Origin: Jannaschia sp. GRR-S6-38
GTDB lineage: Bacteria; Pseudomonadota; Alphaproteobacteria; Rhodobacterales; Rhodobacteraceae
Direction of reading: 5' to 3'
Assembly (NCBI RefSeq): GCF_029853695.1
Contig: NZ_CP122537.1
Coordinates: forward strand, 992,001 to 1,056,000
DNA: 64,000 bases
Below the pieces are notes generated by a model. That model ran no database searches and was not told the DNA's origin. It was given only the letters and a program-made list of their open reading frames with translations. The position numbers and the translations under genes were made by a program. Position 1 is the stretch's first letter. Every line of letters starts with the position of its first letter. Shown here in pieces: positions 1 to 8,506 of the stretch.

Positions 1-170
1 GGCTGCGCGACATGGGCGTCCGGCTGCACCTGTCGGAGGTGAAGGGCCCGGTGATGGACCGCCTGGCGCGGTCGCACCTGATCGAGGGTCTGGGCGGGCG
101 GGTCTTCCTCAGCCAACACGACGCCTGGGCCGCGCTGACCGGCGGCCCCCGCCGCGACGCCGCCGAGTGA
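1..170 (+). CDS. SulP-type anion transporter, C-terminal STAS fragment (partial)
   Basis: Only the last 56 codons are inside the window, read in frame 3 and ending in TGA at 168-170. The visible peptide contains MGVRLHLSEVKGPVMDRLA and a GRVFLSQHDAW stretch. This pattern is typical of the end of the cytoplasmic STAS domain that follows the membrane part of SulP sulfate/bicarbonate/anion carriers, where a conserved strand is followed by a helix ending in 'L...G..VF.t..eA'. The membrane portion lies upstream of the window. Because only the tail is seen, the transported anion cannot be named, and a stand-alone STAS protein is not excluded. Confidence 0.6.
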   Translation, partial: LRDMGVRLHLSEVKGPVMDRLARSHLIEGLGGRVFLSQHDAWAALTGGPRRDAAE

Positions 171-279
171 CGGGCCGGCCAGGACGCCGCCCCGGTGTCG
201 AGGGCGCCCGGGCCGTCCGGCCTAGCGCGCGGCGATGGCGGGCTCTAGGACGGTCGGCGCGTAGCGACGAGCGGACGAC

Positions 280-313
280 CCCATGCAACAGACCTCGCCC
301 ATGCAACAGACCT
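280..313 (+). repeat. 18-bp tandem duplication across the alpha-galactosidase start codon
   Basis: The 16 bases CCCATGCAACAGACCT occur at 280-295 and again at 298-313, with a period of 18 bp. The duplication keeps the reading frame and adds six residues (MQQTSP) before the second ATG. Confidence 0.9.
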
Positions 314-2382
314 GGCGCCTCGACGACGATCACCAGACGCTGATCCTGGGCGCGGACGGCGAGGCTTTGCCATCCGTCCTTTACTGGGGCCCGACGCTGC
401 CGCCGGGCGAGGACGCCGCGCAACTGGCCGCGGCCACCATCTCGGACCTCACCGGCGGCATGCTCGACGCGCTTGCGCCCCTGTCGATCTGCCCCTTGCC
501 GTCCACCGGCTTCGGGGGGCAGCCCGGCCTCGTCACGGCCGCCGCCGACGGCATCCCGCTCGCGCCGCATCTGCGCTGCGAGACGGTCCGCTGCGACGGC
601 GCGCGCTTCGAGGCCGTGGCGCGCGATGCGGCGCTGGGCCTGCGCTACACGGCGACGATCGCGACCACGCCCTCGGGGCTTCTGGCGCTGTCGGCGCGGC
701 TCGACTCCGAGGCGCCGATCCGCCTGCACTGGCTCGCCGCGCCGGTCCTGCCGGGACCGCCGGGCACGGCCGAGATCCTGACGCTTTCGGGCCGCTGGCT
801 GTCCGAGATGCAGACCGACCGCGACCCGTGGCGGCAGGGCGTGATCCTGCGCGAGGCGCTGAACGGGCGGTCGGGACATGAGCAGTTTCCCGGCGCTTTC
901 CTGCTGGCGCAGGGCGCGACGGAGACGCGAGGCGCAGCCTACGGGTTCCACTACGGCTGGTCCGGCGGGCACCGGATGATCGCCGAAGAGATGGTGGACG
1001 GCCGCCGCCAGGTGCAATGGGGCCATGCCGCCGGATCCGAGCGCGCGGCCGGCACGCGGTTCGAGACGGCCACGCTCTACGCCGCGCAGGGGGCCGCGGG
1101 GCTCAACTCCGTCGCCACGCGCTTCCAGGCCCATGCCCGCGACCACCTCGTACCCTGGCCCGATCCGGACCGGCCGCGCCCGGTGCATTACAATTGCTGG
1201 GAGGCGGTCTATTTCGACCATGACCTCGCCACCCTGTCCGAGATCGCGACCCGCGCCGCCCGGATCGGGGCGGAGCGGTTCGTGCTCGACGACGGCTGGT
1301 TCGGGCGGCGCGACGACGACACCTCGTCGCTCGGCGACTGGACGGTCGACCGGCGCAAATGGCCCGACGGGCTGGGGCCGCTCATCGAGACGGTCGCGGG
1401 CCTCGGCATGCGGTTCGGCCTCTGGGTCGAGCCCGAGATGGTGAACCCCGACAGCGACCTCTACCGCGCGCATCCCGACTGGATCCTGGGCCCCGCCGCG
1501 CAGCCGCTGGGCCGCTCGCAACTGGTGCTCGATCTGAGCCGCGCGGAGGTGCGCGATCACCTGTTCGACCGGCTCGACGCGCTGCTGAGCGCGCATCCGA
1601 TCGATTACCTCAAATGGGACCACAATCGCGGCCTGCCCTTCCCCGATGCCGCGCAAGCGCGCGGCGTCTACGACCTGCTCGACCGGCTGCGCGCGGCGCA
1701 TCCGGGGGTAGAGATCGAGAGCTGCGCCTCGGGCGGCGGGCGGATCGATTTCGGCATCCTGTCGCGCACGCACCGGGTCTGGCTGTCCGACAGCAACGAC
1801 GCCTTGGAACGGCTGCGGATCCAGCACGATGCGGCGCTGTTCCTGCCCGGGGCGGTGACCGGCGCGCATGTCGGCCCGCGCCACTGCCATTCCTCGGGCC
1901 GTGTCCTGCCCATTGCCTTCCGCGCGGGGGTCGCGGCGATGCGGCACATCGGGTTCGAGATGGACCTGCGCGAGCTCTCCGCCGAGGAGGAGACGGTGCT
2001 GACCGAGGTCACGACCTGGTGGAAGGCGCAGCGCGCCTGGCTGATGCGCGCCGCGATCCACCGGCTGGAGGCCGACGATCCTGCGCGTGTGGCCGAATTG
2101 CAGATCGCGCCGGAGGGCGACCGTTTCGCCGTCTTCGCGGGGCAGGCCGCGACCGGCCGCCAGTCCCTGCCGCGCCCGCTGCGCCTGACCGGGCTCGAGC
2201 CCGAGGCCCGCTACAAGATCGCCTTGCGCAACCCGCAGGATGCCGCGGGGCTCAGCCGCGGCCGCGCGGCGCTTTCCGACGGGCCGTTGCGCCTCTCGGG
2301 GCGGTTCCTGATGACCCAGGGCGTGACGCTGCCGCTGGCCTGGCCCCACACGCTCTGGATCCTGGAAGGGCGGCGGATCTGA
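283..2382 (+). CDS. Alpha-galactosidase, glycoside hydrolase family 36
   Basis: A 699-residue cytoplasmic glycosidase predicted to release terminal alpha-linked galactose (melibiose, raffinose type substrates). Length and domain order match GH36: an N-terminal beta-sandwich, a central (beta/alpha)8 barrel and a small C-terminal sheet domain. Visible catalytic signatures are YLKWDHNR, with the nucleophile Asp at about residue 446, SCASGGGRID, and WLSDSNDALERLRIQ, with the acid/base Asp at about residue 503. LDDGWFGRRDDD is the usual substrate-binding loop. No signal peptide is seen. The start region is tandemly duplicated, giving two in-frame ATGs at 283 and 301, and neither has a strong Shine-Dalgarno. 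No sugar transporter or regulator is adjacent, so the source of its substrate is not evident here. Family assignment is firm; the exact sugar linkage is inferred. Confidence 0.93.
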   Translation: MQQTSPMQQTWRLDDDHQTLILGADGEALPSVLYWGPTLPPGEDAAQLAAATISDLTGGMLDALAPLSICPLPSTGFGGQPGLVTAAADGIPLAPHLRCETVRCDGARFEAVARDAALGLRYTATIATTPSGLLALSARLDSEAPIRLHWLAAPVLPGPPGTAEILTLSGRWLSEMQTDRDPWRQGVILREALNGRSGHEQFPGAFLLAQGATETRGAAYGFHYGWSGGHRMIAEEMVDGRRQVQWGHAAGSERAAGTRFETATLYAAQGAAGLNSVATRFQAHARDHLVPWPDPDRPRPVHYNCWEAVYFDHDLATLSEIATRAARIGAERFVLDDGWFGRRDDDTSSLGDWTVDRRKWPDGLGPLIETVAGLGMRFGLWVEPEMVNPDSDLYRAHPDWILGPAAQPLGRSQLVLDLSRAEVRDHLFDRLDALLSAHPIDYLKWDHNRGLPFPDAAQARGVYDLLDRLRAAHPGVEIESCASGGGRIDFGILSRTHRVWLSDSNDALERLRIQHDAALFLPGAVTGAHVGPRHCHSSGRVLPIAFRAGVAAMRHIGFEMDLRELSAEEETVLTEVTTWWKAQRAWLMRAAIHRLEADDPARVAELQIAPEGDRFAVFAGQAATGRQSLPRPLRLTGLEPEARYKIALRNPQDAAGLSRGRAALSDGPLRLSGRFLMTQGVTLPLAWPHTLWILEGRRI

Positions 2383-2736
2383 GCCGGGCGCGGCTTTGCG
2401 CCCGTGACTGTAGAGCGCCTGCGCCGAAATCCGCCCGTTCCGACCCGGAATGCCGCCGATCCGGAAACAAACAGTCCCCCGGTTCCGGCTTTTCGCCGCT
2501 AACTGCCCGGCGTAGCTTGGGATTCGCAGCGCGAGCCGCGCGACCGTCATCGCCTCCGACGCCCGGGTCCCGGGCCGGCCGCGTTTCGCTCGAAGGCATC
2601 GACAGCGAAGCGTGCGTCCGCGACGGCGGGCGGAAAGGGCCGTGACGCCGCGCGACGAAGGCGCGGGGAAGCGGCATGGCAACGGAGTGTGCGGATGATC
2701 GCGATGAGTCGCCTGCCCTCGACCGGACGGAGCGCG
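2383..2736. other. 354-bp convergent gap, no gene seen
   Basis: This lies between the ends of the rightward alpha-galactosidase and the leftward glycosyltransferase. It begins with a small hairpin (GGGCGC at 2386-2391, GCGCCC at 2398-2403) that could act as a weak terminator, but no T-run follows. I find no reading frame with a convincing start, RBS and codon pattern, and no RNA gene. Confidence 0.5.
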
Positions 2737-3813
2737 TCACCGGCGCCGGGTCGTGGACGCGATGACCGCGTCCCATTGGCCGAGGATCGTCTCGGGGTCG
2801 AAGCGCTTGGCGTTGCGCTCGCGCGCGGCCGCCGAGAGCCGCGCCTGCTGCGCGGGGTCGGCGAGCAGGCCGGAGATCGCCCGCGCCAGGGCATCCGTGT
2901 CCTCCGGCGGGACCAGCAGGCCGGTCTCGCCATGGGTGATGATTTCGGCCGGGCCGAATTCGCAATCGAAGGAGATCGAGGGCATCCCCGCCGCCGTGGC
3001 CTCGGCCAGCGCGTTGCCGAAACCCTCGTGCCGCGAGGAGAAGACGAAGATATCGCCTTCGCCGATCCAGGCGCCGCGCGCCGCGGTCACGCCGGGCAGG
3101 GTCACCGCCGCGCCCAGCCCCGCCTCCGCGACCATGCGCTCCAGCCGGGCCCGCTCCTGCCCCTCGCCGAAGATCGTGAGACTGGCATCCGGGTGGTCGC
3201 GATGCACGGCGGCGAAGGCCGCGATCAGAAGATCGAACCCCTTCTGGCCGTCGAGCCGGCCGACGGCCACGACGCGCTTGCCGCCCGTATTCGCGTAGCG
3301 AGCCCCCGCGGCGGGCGGACAGGGGACATAGATCACCTCGGCCCGGTCGCGCAGCGTGCGCGGCAGCTCCGCCAGGGCCGCCTCGGTCAGCATGACGATG
3401 CGATCGGCACGGCCCAGCGCGAAGAGATTGAGATGCTTCCACAGGCGGTTGTTGCGCTGCGCGCGGGGGTTGTTGCGCTCGGACGCGATGATCGGGAAGC
3501 GCCGCTCCGGCATGGCGAGAAGGGTCAGGACGTTGATCTTGGTCAGGAACGAGATCACGAGGTCGGGTGCGAGCGTCCGCATCATCCGGCGCACGTAGCG
3601 CAGGCGGCGCAGCTGCAGGGGCACGCGACCCCGGGCCGGCATGACATGCGTCGTGACGGTGTCCGGCACGTCGAAATAGGCGCCGCCCCGGGGCGCGGTC
3701 ATCGACACGATATGCACATCGTCGCCCAGCGCCGCCCGGTGGGTCGCGATGGCCGCGATGTTCTTCTCGGCGCCGCCGGCGCCGAGCCCGGATTGGAAGA
3801 ACACGATGCGCAT
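2737..3813 (-). CDS. Glycosyltransferase family 4 (GT-B fold)
   Basis: A 358-residue GT4-type enzyme expected to transfer a sugar from a nucleotide donor in polysaccharide, capsule or glycolipid synthesis at the cytoplasmic face of the membrane. The N-terminal Rossmann half begins MRIVFFQSGLGAGGAEKN, with the glycine-rich acceptor-side loop. The C-terminal half carries VAVGRLDGQKGFDLLI and the E-x7-E donor-binding motif in EGFGNALAEA. The start at 3813 is chosen because GAGGGGGC lies just upstream and the family's Rossmann strand begins there; the open frame extends to 3915, but those codons look non-coding. It is divergent from a sulfotransferase gene, suggesting the two modify the same cell-surface product. 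Donor and acceptor are unknown. Confidence 0.88.
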   Translation of the reverse strand: MRIVFFQSGLGAGGAEKNIAAIATHRAALGDDVHIVSMTAPRGGAYFDVPDTVTTHVMPARGRVPLQLRRLRYVRRMMRTLAPDLVISFLTKINVLTLLAMPERRFPIIASERNNPRAQRNNRLWKHLNLFALGRADRIVMLTEAALAELPRTLRDRAEVIYVPCPPAAGARYANTGGKRVVAVGRLDGQKGFDLLIAAFAAVHRDHPDASLTIFGEGQERARLERMVAEAGLGAAVTLPGVTAARGAWIGEGDIFVFSSRHEGFGNALAEATAAGMPSISFDCEFGPAEIITHGETGLLVPPEDTDALARAISGLLADPAQQARLSAAARERNAKRFDPETILGQWDAVIASTTRRR

Positions 3814-3935
3814 TGCGCCCCCTCGGTCGCGGAACCAGCCCCCGCCGGCGACGCTAGCGGAAGCGGGCCCGCCCGTGAACCAGCTTGCGCGCGTCCCAGT
3901 CCGCGCGGGGCGCAAGGCATGACGGAGGGGTGGCG

Positions 3936-4751
3936 ATGATGCACCTGGGTCCGATCGACAGCCGGTTCGACATCCACGGCCCCCGCTCGGCCGGCGACCG
4001 GCTTAAGCGCGCGATCCGACGCGCTTATGCGTGGCCGCAGGTCCTGTTCACTCCGCCGCTCGAGACGGGCGACGTTTTGCCGATCTTCGTCGTCGGCTGC
4101 GGCAATAGCGGCACGTCGCTCCTGGCCGCCGCGCTCGGGCGGGCCGAAGAGCTGATGCTCATGGGCTACGAAAGCGGCGCCTTCTTCCCCGAGAAGGGCC
4201 TCGGCACGGGCCGCGAGGTGGCGCAGGCCTGGCTGGCCATCACCCAGCAGACCGGATGCCGCGGCTTTATCGAGAAGACGCCGAAGCATGTCCATTGCCT
4301 GAACCGGATCCGCCGCATCATCCCGAAGGCCCGCTTCGTAGCCGTAGTCCGGGATGGCCGCGACGTGGTCGCGTCCTTCAAGGCGCGGGGTCTCACGACC
4401 GAATTCGCGATCCGCCGCTGGTGCGTCGACAACGAGGCGATCCTGCGCGAACGGGGGGCGGCGGACGTCCTCGTCACGCGGTACGAGGACATCGTCGGCG
4501 CCCCCGAGGCGGAGCTGCGGCGGATCTGCGAGGCGCTGGGGGTCGAATATCACGACGACATGATCCACGGCTCCGGCAGCGGATATGCCTGGATCACCGA
4601 GCGCAAGACGATGGGCGTGCGCGCCAAGCAGACCGCGAAGCCGATCTACGACAATCGCGGCAAGTGGAAGACGGCGCTAAGCGATGCGGAAGTCGCGCTG
4701 TTCCGGCGCAAGGCCGGCCCGCTGATGGACGCGCTGGGCTATACGGACTGA
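3936..4751 (+). CDS. Sulfotransferase family protein
   Basis: A 271-residue PAPS-dependent sulfotransferase-fold protein. The 5'-phosphosulfate loop is visible as VVGCGNSGTSLLA, the catalytic-base region as FIEKTPKHVH, and the 3'-phosphate-binding region as VVRDGRDVVASFKARG. The length fits the family. ATG 3936 (or the adjacent ATG 3939) follows GGAGGGG with suitable spacing; the more upstream open codons overlap the control region shared with the divergent glycosyltransferase. The pairing suggests sulfation of a glycan or lipid made with the neighbouring GT4. The acceptor cannot be read from sequence. I am sure of the fold and less sure of the role. Confidence 0.85.
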   Translation: MMHLGPIDSRFDIHGPRSAGDRLKRAIRRAYAWPQVLFTPPLETGDVLPIFVVGCGNSGTSLLAAALGRAEELMLMGYESGAFFPEKGLGTGREVAQAWLAITQQTGCRGFIEKTPKHVHCLNRIRRIIPKARFVAVVRDGRDVVASFKARGLTTEFAIRRWCVDNEAILRERGAADVLVTRYEDIVGAPEAELRRICEALGVEYHDDMIHGSGSGYAWITERKTMGVRAKQTAKPIYDNRGKWKTALSDAEVALFRRKAGPLMDALGYTD

Positions 4752-4781
4752 CCGCGGCGCGGCGGTTCGGGACGGCCCGCC

Positions 4782-6377
4782 TCACTCCACGTCGAAGGGC
4801 TCGAAGCTCTCGGGCCGCGCGCGTTTCCAGCGCATGAGGTAGCCGAAAGCGTCGGGCTCCTCGCGCAGCAGGAAACCCTCGGGCAGGTAGGGATAGACCT
4901 CCTCGCCGGTCACCATGCCCCGGTCACCCTCGCGCATCAGGAGGTGATGGGGCCGGAACTTGCCCGGATGGTCCAGCCCGGCGGCGCCCGTCATGTCGGC
5001 CAGCGCCTTCACCGTGTTGCGATGGAAGCGATGCACCCGCTCGGATTTCTCGGCCGGATCGAGGGCGCGCTGGCGCAGCGGATCCTGGGTCGCGACGCCG
5101 ACGGGGCAGCGGTTCGTGTGGCAGGCCTGGGCCTGGATGCAGCCCACCGCGAACATGAAGCCGCGCGCCGAATTGGCCCAATCGGCGCCCAGCGCCAGCG
5201 CCTTGGCGATATCGAAGGACGTGACCAGCTTGCCCGACGCGCCCAGCTTCAGCCGGTCGCGCAGGCCCGCGCCGCGCAGCGTGTTATGTGCGAAGGTCAG
5301 CCCCTCGACCAACGGCATCCCGATATGGTCGGAGAATTCCAGCGGGGCGGCGCCGGTCCCGCCCTCCTTGCCGTCGATGACGATGAAATCGGGGACGATA
5401 TCTGTCTCCAGCATCGCCTTGACGATGCACATGAACTCCCGCCGGTGGCCGATGCACAGCTTGAACCCGACGGGCTTGCCGCCCGCATTCTGGCGCAGCA
5501 CCCCGATGAAGCGCACCAGCTCGAGCGGGGTGGAGAATTCGGGATGCGAGGGCGGCGAGACGCAATCCTCGCCCATCGGCACGCCGCGCGCCTCGGCGAT
5601 CTCGGGCGAGATCTTGGAGGCGGGCAGCACGCCGCCATGGCCGGGCTTCGCGCCCTGGCTCAGCTTGAGCTCGACCAGCTTCACCTGCGGGTCGGCGGCC
5701 TGGTCGCGGAACTTCTCGACATCGAAGCGGCCCTCGGGGGTACGGCAGCCGAAATAGCCCGACCCGATCTCGTAGATCAGATCGCCGCCGCCCTGGCGGT
5801 GGTAGCGGCTGATGCTGCCCTCGCCCGTGTCATGCGCGAAGCCGCCCATCCGCGCGCCGGTGTTGAGCGCGAGGATCGCGTTGCCCGAAAGCGCCCCGAA
5901 GGACATGGCCGAGATATTGTAGATCGAGGCGTCGTAGGGCCGGGTGCAATCGGGCCCGCCGATCCGGACGCGCAGGTCGCTGTCCTCGATATGCTTGGGC
6001 GCGGCGGAATGGGTGATCCATTCGTAGCCGGCATCGTAGACGCGCTTCCGCGTGCCGAAGGGGCGCTTGTCCTCCACCCCCTTGGCGCGCTGATAGACCA
6101 TGGAGCGCTCGTCGCGCGAGAACGGCTCCTCGTCCTGATCGCTCTCGATCAGGTATTGGCGGATCTCGGGGCGGATGCCCTCGAAGAGAAAGCGCATATG
6201 CCCGATCACCGGGTAGTTGCGAAGGATCGAGTGCCGGGTCTGCAGCACGTCGTAGAGGCCCAGCGCCGCGAGGCTGCCGAAGGCCGCAACGGCGAGCAGG
6301 AACCAGCCGCTCCAGATCAGGCCGAGAAGCGACAGGGCGGTCAGGACTACCACCGCGATCAAGACGAAGAACCGCAT
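4782..6377 (-). CDS. FMN-binding glutamate synthase family protein (GltB domain 2-like)
   Basis: A 531-residue protein made of the FMN/Fe-S synthase domain of glutamate synthase without the glutaminase domain. The N terminus holds two short hydrophobic segments (about residues 3-26 and 28-42), so the enzyme is probably membrane anchored. The central barrel shows GGFAHDTGEGSIS, KPGHGGVLPASKI and IDGKEGGTGAAPLEF, and the Fe-S cysteine segment is QAQACHTNRCPVGVATQ. Proteins of this type are common in proteobacteria, and their physiological reaction is mostly unproven; they lack the amidotransferase and the NADPH subunit. The gene stands alone, with a 174-bp gap upstream. Family certain, reaction inferred. 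Confidence 0.88.
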   Translation of the reverse strand: MRFFVLIAVVVLTALSLLGLIWSGWFLLAVAAFGSLAALGLYDVLQTRHSILRNYPVIGHMRFLFEGIRPEIRQYLIESDQDEEPFSRDERSMVYQRAKGVEDKRPFGTRKRVYDAGYEWITHSAAPKHIEDSDLRVRIGGPDCTRPYDASIYNISAMSFGALSGNAILALNTGARMGGFAHDTGEGSISRYHRQGGGDLIYEIGSGYFGCRTPEGRFDVEKFRDQAADPQVKLVELKLSQGAKPGHGGVLPASKISPEIAEARGVPMGEDCVSPPSHPEFSTPLELVRFIGVLRQNAGGKPVGFKLCIGHRREFMCIVKAMLETDIVPDFIVIDGKEGGTGAAPLEFSDHIGMPLVEGLTFAHNTLRGAGLRDRLKLGASGKLVTSFDIAKALALGADWANSARGFMFAVGCIQAQACHTNRCPVGVATQDPLRQRALDPAEKSERVHRFHRNTVKALADMTGAAGLDHPGKFRPHHLLMREGDRGMVTGEEVYPYLPEGFLLREEPDAFGYLMRWKRARPESFEPFDVE

Positions 6378-6551
6378 ATCCCCTCCCGGACGAATACCGC
6401 GCGCCGCCGACCCTAGCCCGCCCGCTTCGGACTAGGCCAGCCCGGCGCGCCGCGCGGTGGGCGTGCGGGGTCCGCATTTTTGGTCGATTTGGTTCCGATC
6501 GGTCACGTCCCGGACGCGGGCCATGTCGCCGCGGCGGGCGGCCGGGCGCAG

Positions 6552-6947
6552 TCAGGCGCCGGCGAGCCGCAGGATCACGACGCCCGCGGCGCCGATATGG
6601 GCCAGGGTCAGCAGGACGGACAGGCCGTGCAGCGCCTTGAAGCGCCGAGCGTTGCCGGCATCCGTCGCGGCGTTGACGGCGGGCATCAGCACCTGACGCG
6701 CCAGCACAGTCGAGGCGGCGACCGCCGCGAGGACGAGCGCCGAGGGCCGATCGACCGGCGTGGCGAAGACGCCCGCCAGCACCGCGGCGGCCAGAACGAA
6801 AAGGTAGAAATGCGGGAAGGCCCGGCGGATCACCGGCCCCGCGGCGTCGGCCGGCAGCGCGCTGAAGATGAAGGCCGCGAAGCCGAAAGCGTAGAGCACC
6901 ATCCCGCCGAACAGGAGCGCCGTGCCCAGAAGCGCGATCTCGGCCAT
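6552..6947 (-). CDS. DUF4149-like four-helix membrane protein
   Basis: A 131-residue integral membrane protein with about four hydrophobic helices (roughly residues 4-28, 44-62, 70-88 and 108-130). It resembles the DUF4149/TMEM205-like family, including a conserved FPHFYLFVLAAAVLAG segment. No catalytic motif is visible. The start ATG at 6947 overlaps the UbiG stop as TGATG, so the two are translationally coupled and the gene is probably the last of the leftward quinone-type cluster. Function unknown. Confidence 0.75.
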   Translation of the reverse strand: MAEIALLGTALLFGGMVLYAFGFAAFIFSALPADAAGPVIRRAFPHFYLFVLAAAVLAGVFATPVDRPSALVLAAVAASTVLARQVLMPAVNAATDAGNARRFKALHGLSVLLTLAHIGAAGVVILRLAGA

Positions 6948-7663
6948 CACGCGACCCGACGCTTGCGGGCGAGACCCATGTAGATCACCGCCTTCATCGG
7001 CAGCGGCCCGAACACCATGTCGCCCCGCCGGTTCACGCCCCGCGGGCCCAAGCCCGTGGTCGGCCCGGGGACCAGCCCCGCGCCCTGCAGCGCCGCATTC
7101 AGCTCGGCGGGCTTGATGAACATCTCGGGGTCATGCGTCCCCTTGGGCAGAATGCGCAGAACGTCCTCCGCCATCGTGATCGCGGCCAGCCGCGAGATCG
7201 GGTTGCGGTTGATCGTGTCGAACAGGAACAGCCCGCCGGGGCGCAGCACGCGGGCGACCTCGGCCAGAACGCGGTCGAGATCCTGCACATGCTCCAGCAC
7301 GTCGACGCAGACGACCGCGTCGAAGGCCGCGTCGTCATAGGGCAGCTCTTCGCCCACGCCGGTGTCGTAGCGGATGTCGTGGCCCTGCTCGGCGGCGTGG
7401 GCGCGCGCGGCCTCGATCGCCTTGGCGGCCGGGTCGATGCCGGTGACCCGCGCGCCCTTCTCGGCCAGCGCCTCGGCCATGAAGCCGCCGGCGCAGCCCA
7501 GGTCGAGGACGTCCTTGCCCGGCCATTCGATCTGGCGGTCGAACCATTTCAGGCGGCCCGGGACGAGGTTCTTCAGCGTCCGCACCCATCGAATGTCGTC
7601 GGACCACCACTGCGCGGCCACGTCGTCATAGATGTCGAGGTCGTTTCGCTTGGCGTCAGCCAT
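6947..7663 (-). CDS. ubiG: Ubiquinone O-methyltransferase UbiG
   Basis: A 238-residue SAM-dependent class I methyltransferase. In the ubiquinone pathway UbiG performs both O-methylations, of 2-polyprenyl-6-hydroxyphenol and of demethylubiquinol. Visible features are SAM motif I VLDLGCAGGFMAEAL, the acidic strand GIDPAA, CVDVLEHV, the INRNPISR loop, and the family signature PKGTHDPEMFIKPAEL. Length matches UbiG/Coq3. It overlaps the start of the upstream membrane methyltransferase gene by a few bases and the following DUF4149-like gene by TGATG. An ABC1/UbiB-type kinase lies upstream in the same direction, supporting a quinone role. A second UbiG-like paralogue elsewhere in the genome is possible. 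Confidence 0.87.
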   Translation of the reverse strand: MADAKRNDLDIYDDVAAQWWSDDIRWVRTLKNLVPGRLKWFDRQIEWPGKDVLDLGCAGGFMAEALAEKGARVTGIDPAAKAIEAARAHAAEQGHDIRYDTGVGEELPYDDAAFDAVVCVDVLEHVQDLDRVLAEVARVLRPGGLFLFDTINRNPISRLAAITMAEDVLRILPKGTHDPEMFIKPAELNAALQGAGLVPGPTTGLGPRGVNRRGDMVFGPLPMKAVIYMGLARKRRVA

Positions 7664-8486
7664 CGAGGCCCTCCTTCGGCAGGGGCGGTCGGGTCAGGTC
7701 GGGAATCGCGTAGGGCACCCGCTGCTGATAGGCGCGGAACCGGTCGCCGTAGCGGCGGGCGTAGCGCTTCTCCTTCAGACGCGGGGCCAGCAGGCAATAG
7801 GCGGTCAGCGTGACGGCGAGGGCCAGTTGATCGGGCGTCCAGACCGGGACGGTCCAGGTCGTCAGTGCGAAAGCCACGTAGATCGGTTGCCGGATCACCC
7901 GGAAGGGGCCGGTGTCGGGCATCGCGGGGAATTCGGGCTTGCGGTCGGCGGCCAGCGACATCCAGCCCAGCGCGCCCGACTGCACCTCGACCCCCGCGGC
8001 GTAGTTCGAGCGCATCAGCAGAAGCCAGGATCCCGCATAGGCGGCGCAGATCGCCCAGAAGGCCCAGCCCTCGGCGCGCCACCAGACGATGCCGCTGGGC
8101 GTCCAGAGCGCGAACAACGCCAGAAGCTGGATCGCGGCGACGATGGCGAAGCTGGTCGTGGCCAGCGTGCCCGCATGGCGCGCGGGCGCCAGCGCCGTCA
8201 GCACCTTGCCGCCCCGTTTCGTCAGCAGAAGCGAATGGACGATGGGGAATTGCAGGATCAGCGCGGCATTCGCCAGGATCGCCCAAGGGTATGGGACCCG
8301 CCCGGAGCTTTCGGACATGCCGAAGAACATCGCGACGATCATGGCGATCACGGCCAGCGCGAAGATCGCGTGGCAGATCGCGCCGTAGAGATAGGCGAGC
8401 AGGATGCGGCGCGCGCCCGGCGGGGGGAAGAGCGCGCCGGTCACCAGCCGGATCAGCCGGCGCATGGGGGAGGTCTGGTCGGACAT
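7656..8486 (-). CDS. Multi-pass isoprenylcysteine/PEMT-type methyltransferase-like membrane protein
   Basis: A 276-residue membrane protein with about six hydrophobic segments. Its C-terminal part has the pattern of the isoprenylcysteine carboxyl / phospholipid methyltransferase fold: a turn FRVIRQPIYVAF, two helices, then the basic end EKRYARRYGDRFRAYQQRVPYAIP, where the ExxxxxxYGxxyxxY pattern binds SAM in this superfamily. NnrU-like proteins share the layout. ATG 8486 is taken as the start; a TTG at 8495 is possible, and no strong RBS is visible. It sits about 20 bp after the ABC1 kinase gene and overlaps ubiG. Substrate unknown; a lipid or quinone intermediate is only an inference from neighbours. 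Confidence 0.7.
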   Translation of the reverse strand: MSDQTSPMRRLIRLVTGALFPPPGARRILLAYLYGAICHAIFALAVIAMIVAMFFGMSESSGRVPYPWAILANAALILQFPIVHSLLLTKRGGKVLTALAPARHAGTLATTSFAIVAAIQLLALFALWTPSGIVWWRAEGWAFWAICAAYAGSWLLLMRSNYAAGVEVQSGALGWMSLAADRKPEFPAMPDTGPFRVIRQPIYVAFALTTWTVPVWTPDQLALAVTLTAYCLLAPRLKEKRYARRYGDRFRAYQQRVPYAIPDLTRPPLPKEGLDG

Positions 8487-8506
8487 GCTGGCCAAGATAG
8501 CGTCGC

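Noticed and set aside
109..2682. Very long open frame on the minus strand opposite the alpha-galactosidase gene
   Set aside because: It is an antisense by-product of GC-rich codon bias: composition is Arg/Ala/Gly/Pro heavy with no domain, and the + strand has clear GH36 motifs.
2383..2736. RNA gene or pseudogene in the convergent gap
   Set aside because: No tRNA-like cloverleaf, no conserved motif and no coding signal beyond short chance frames.
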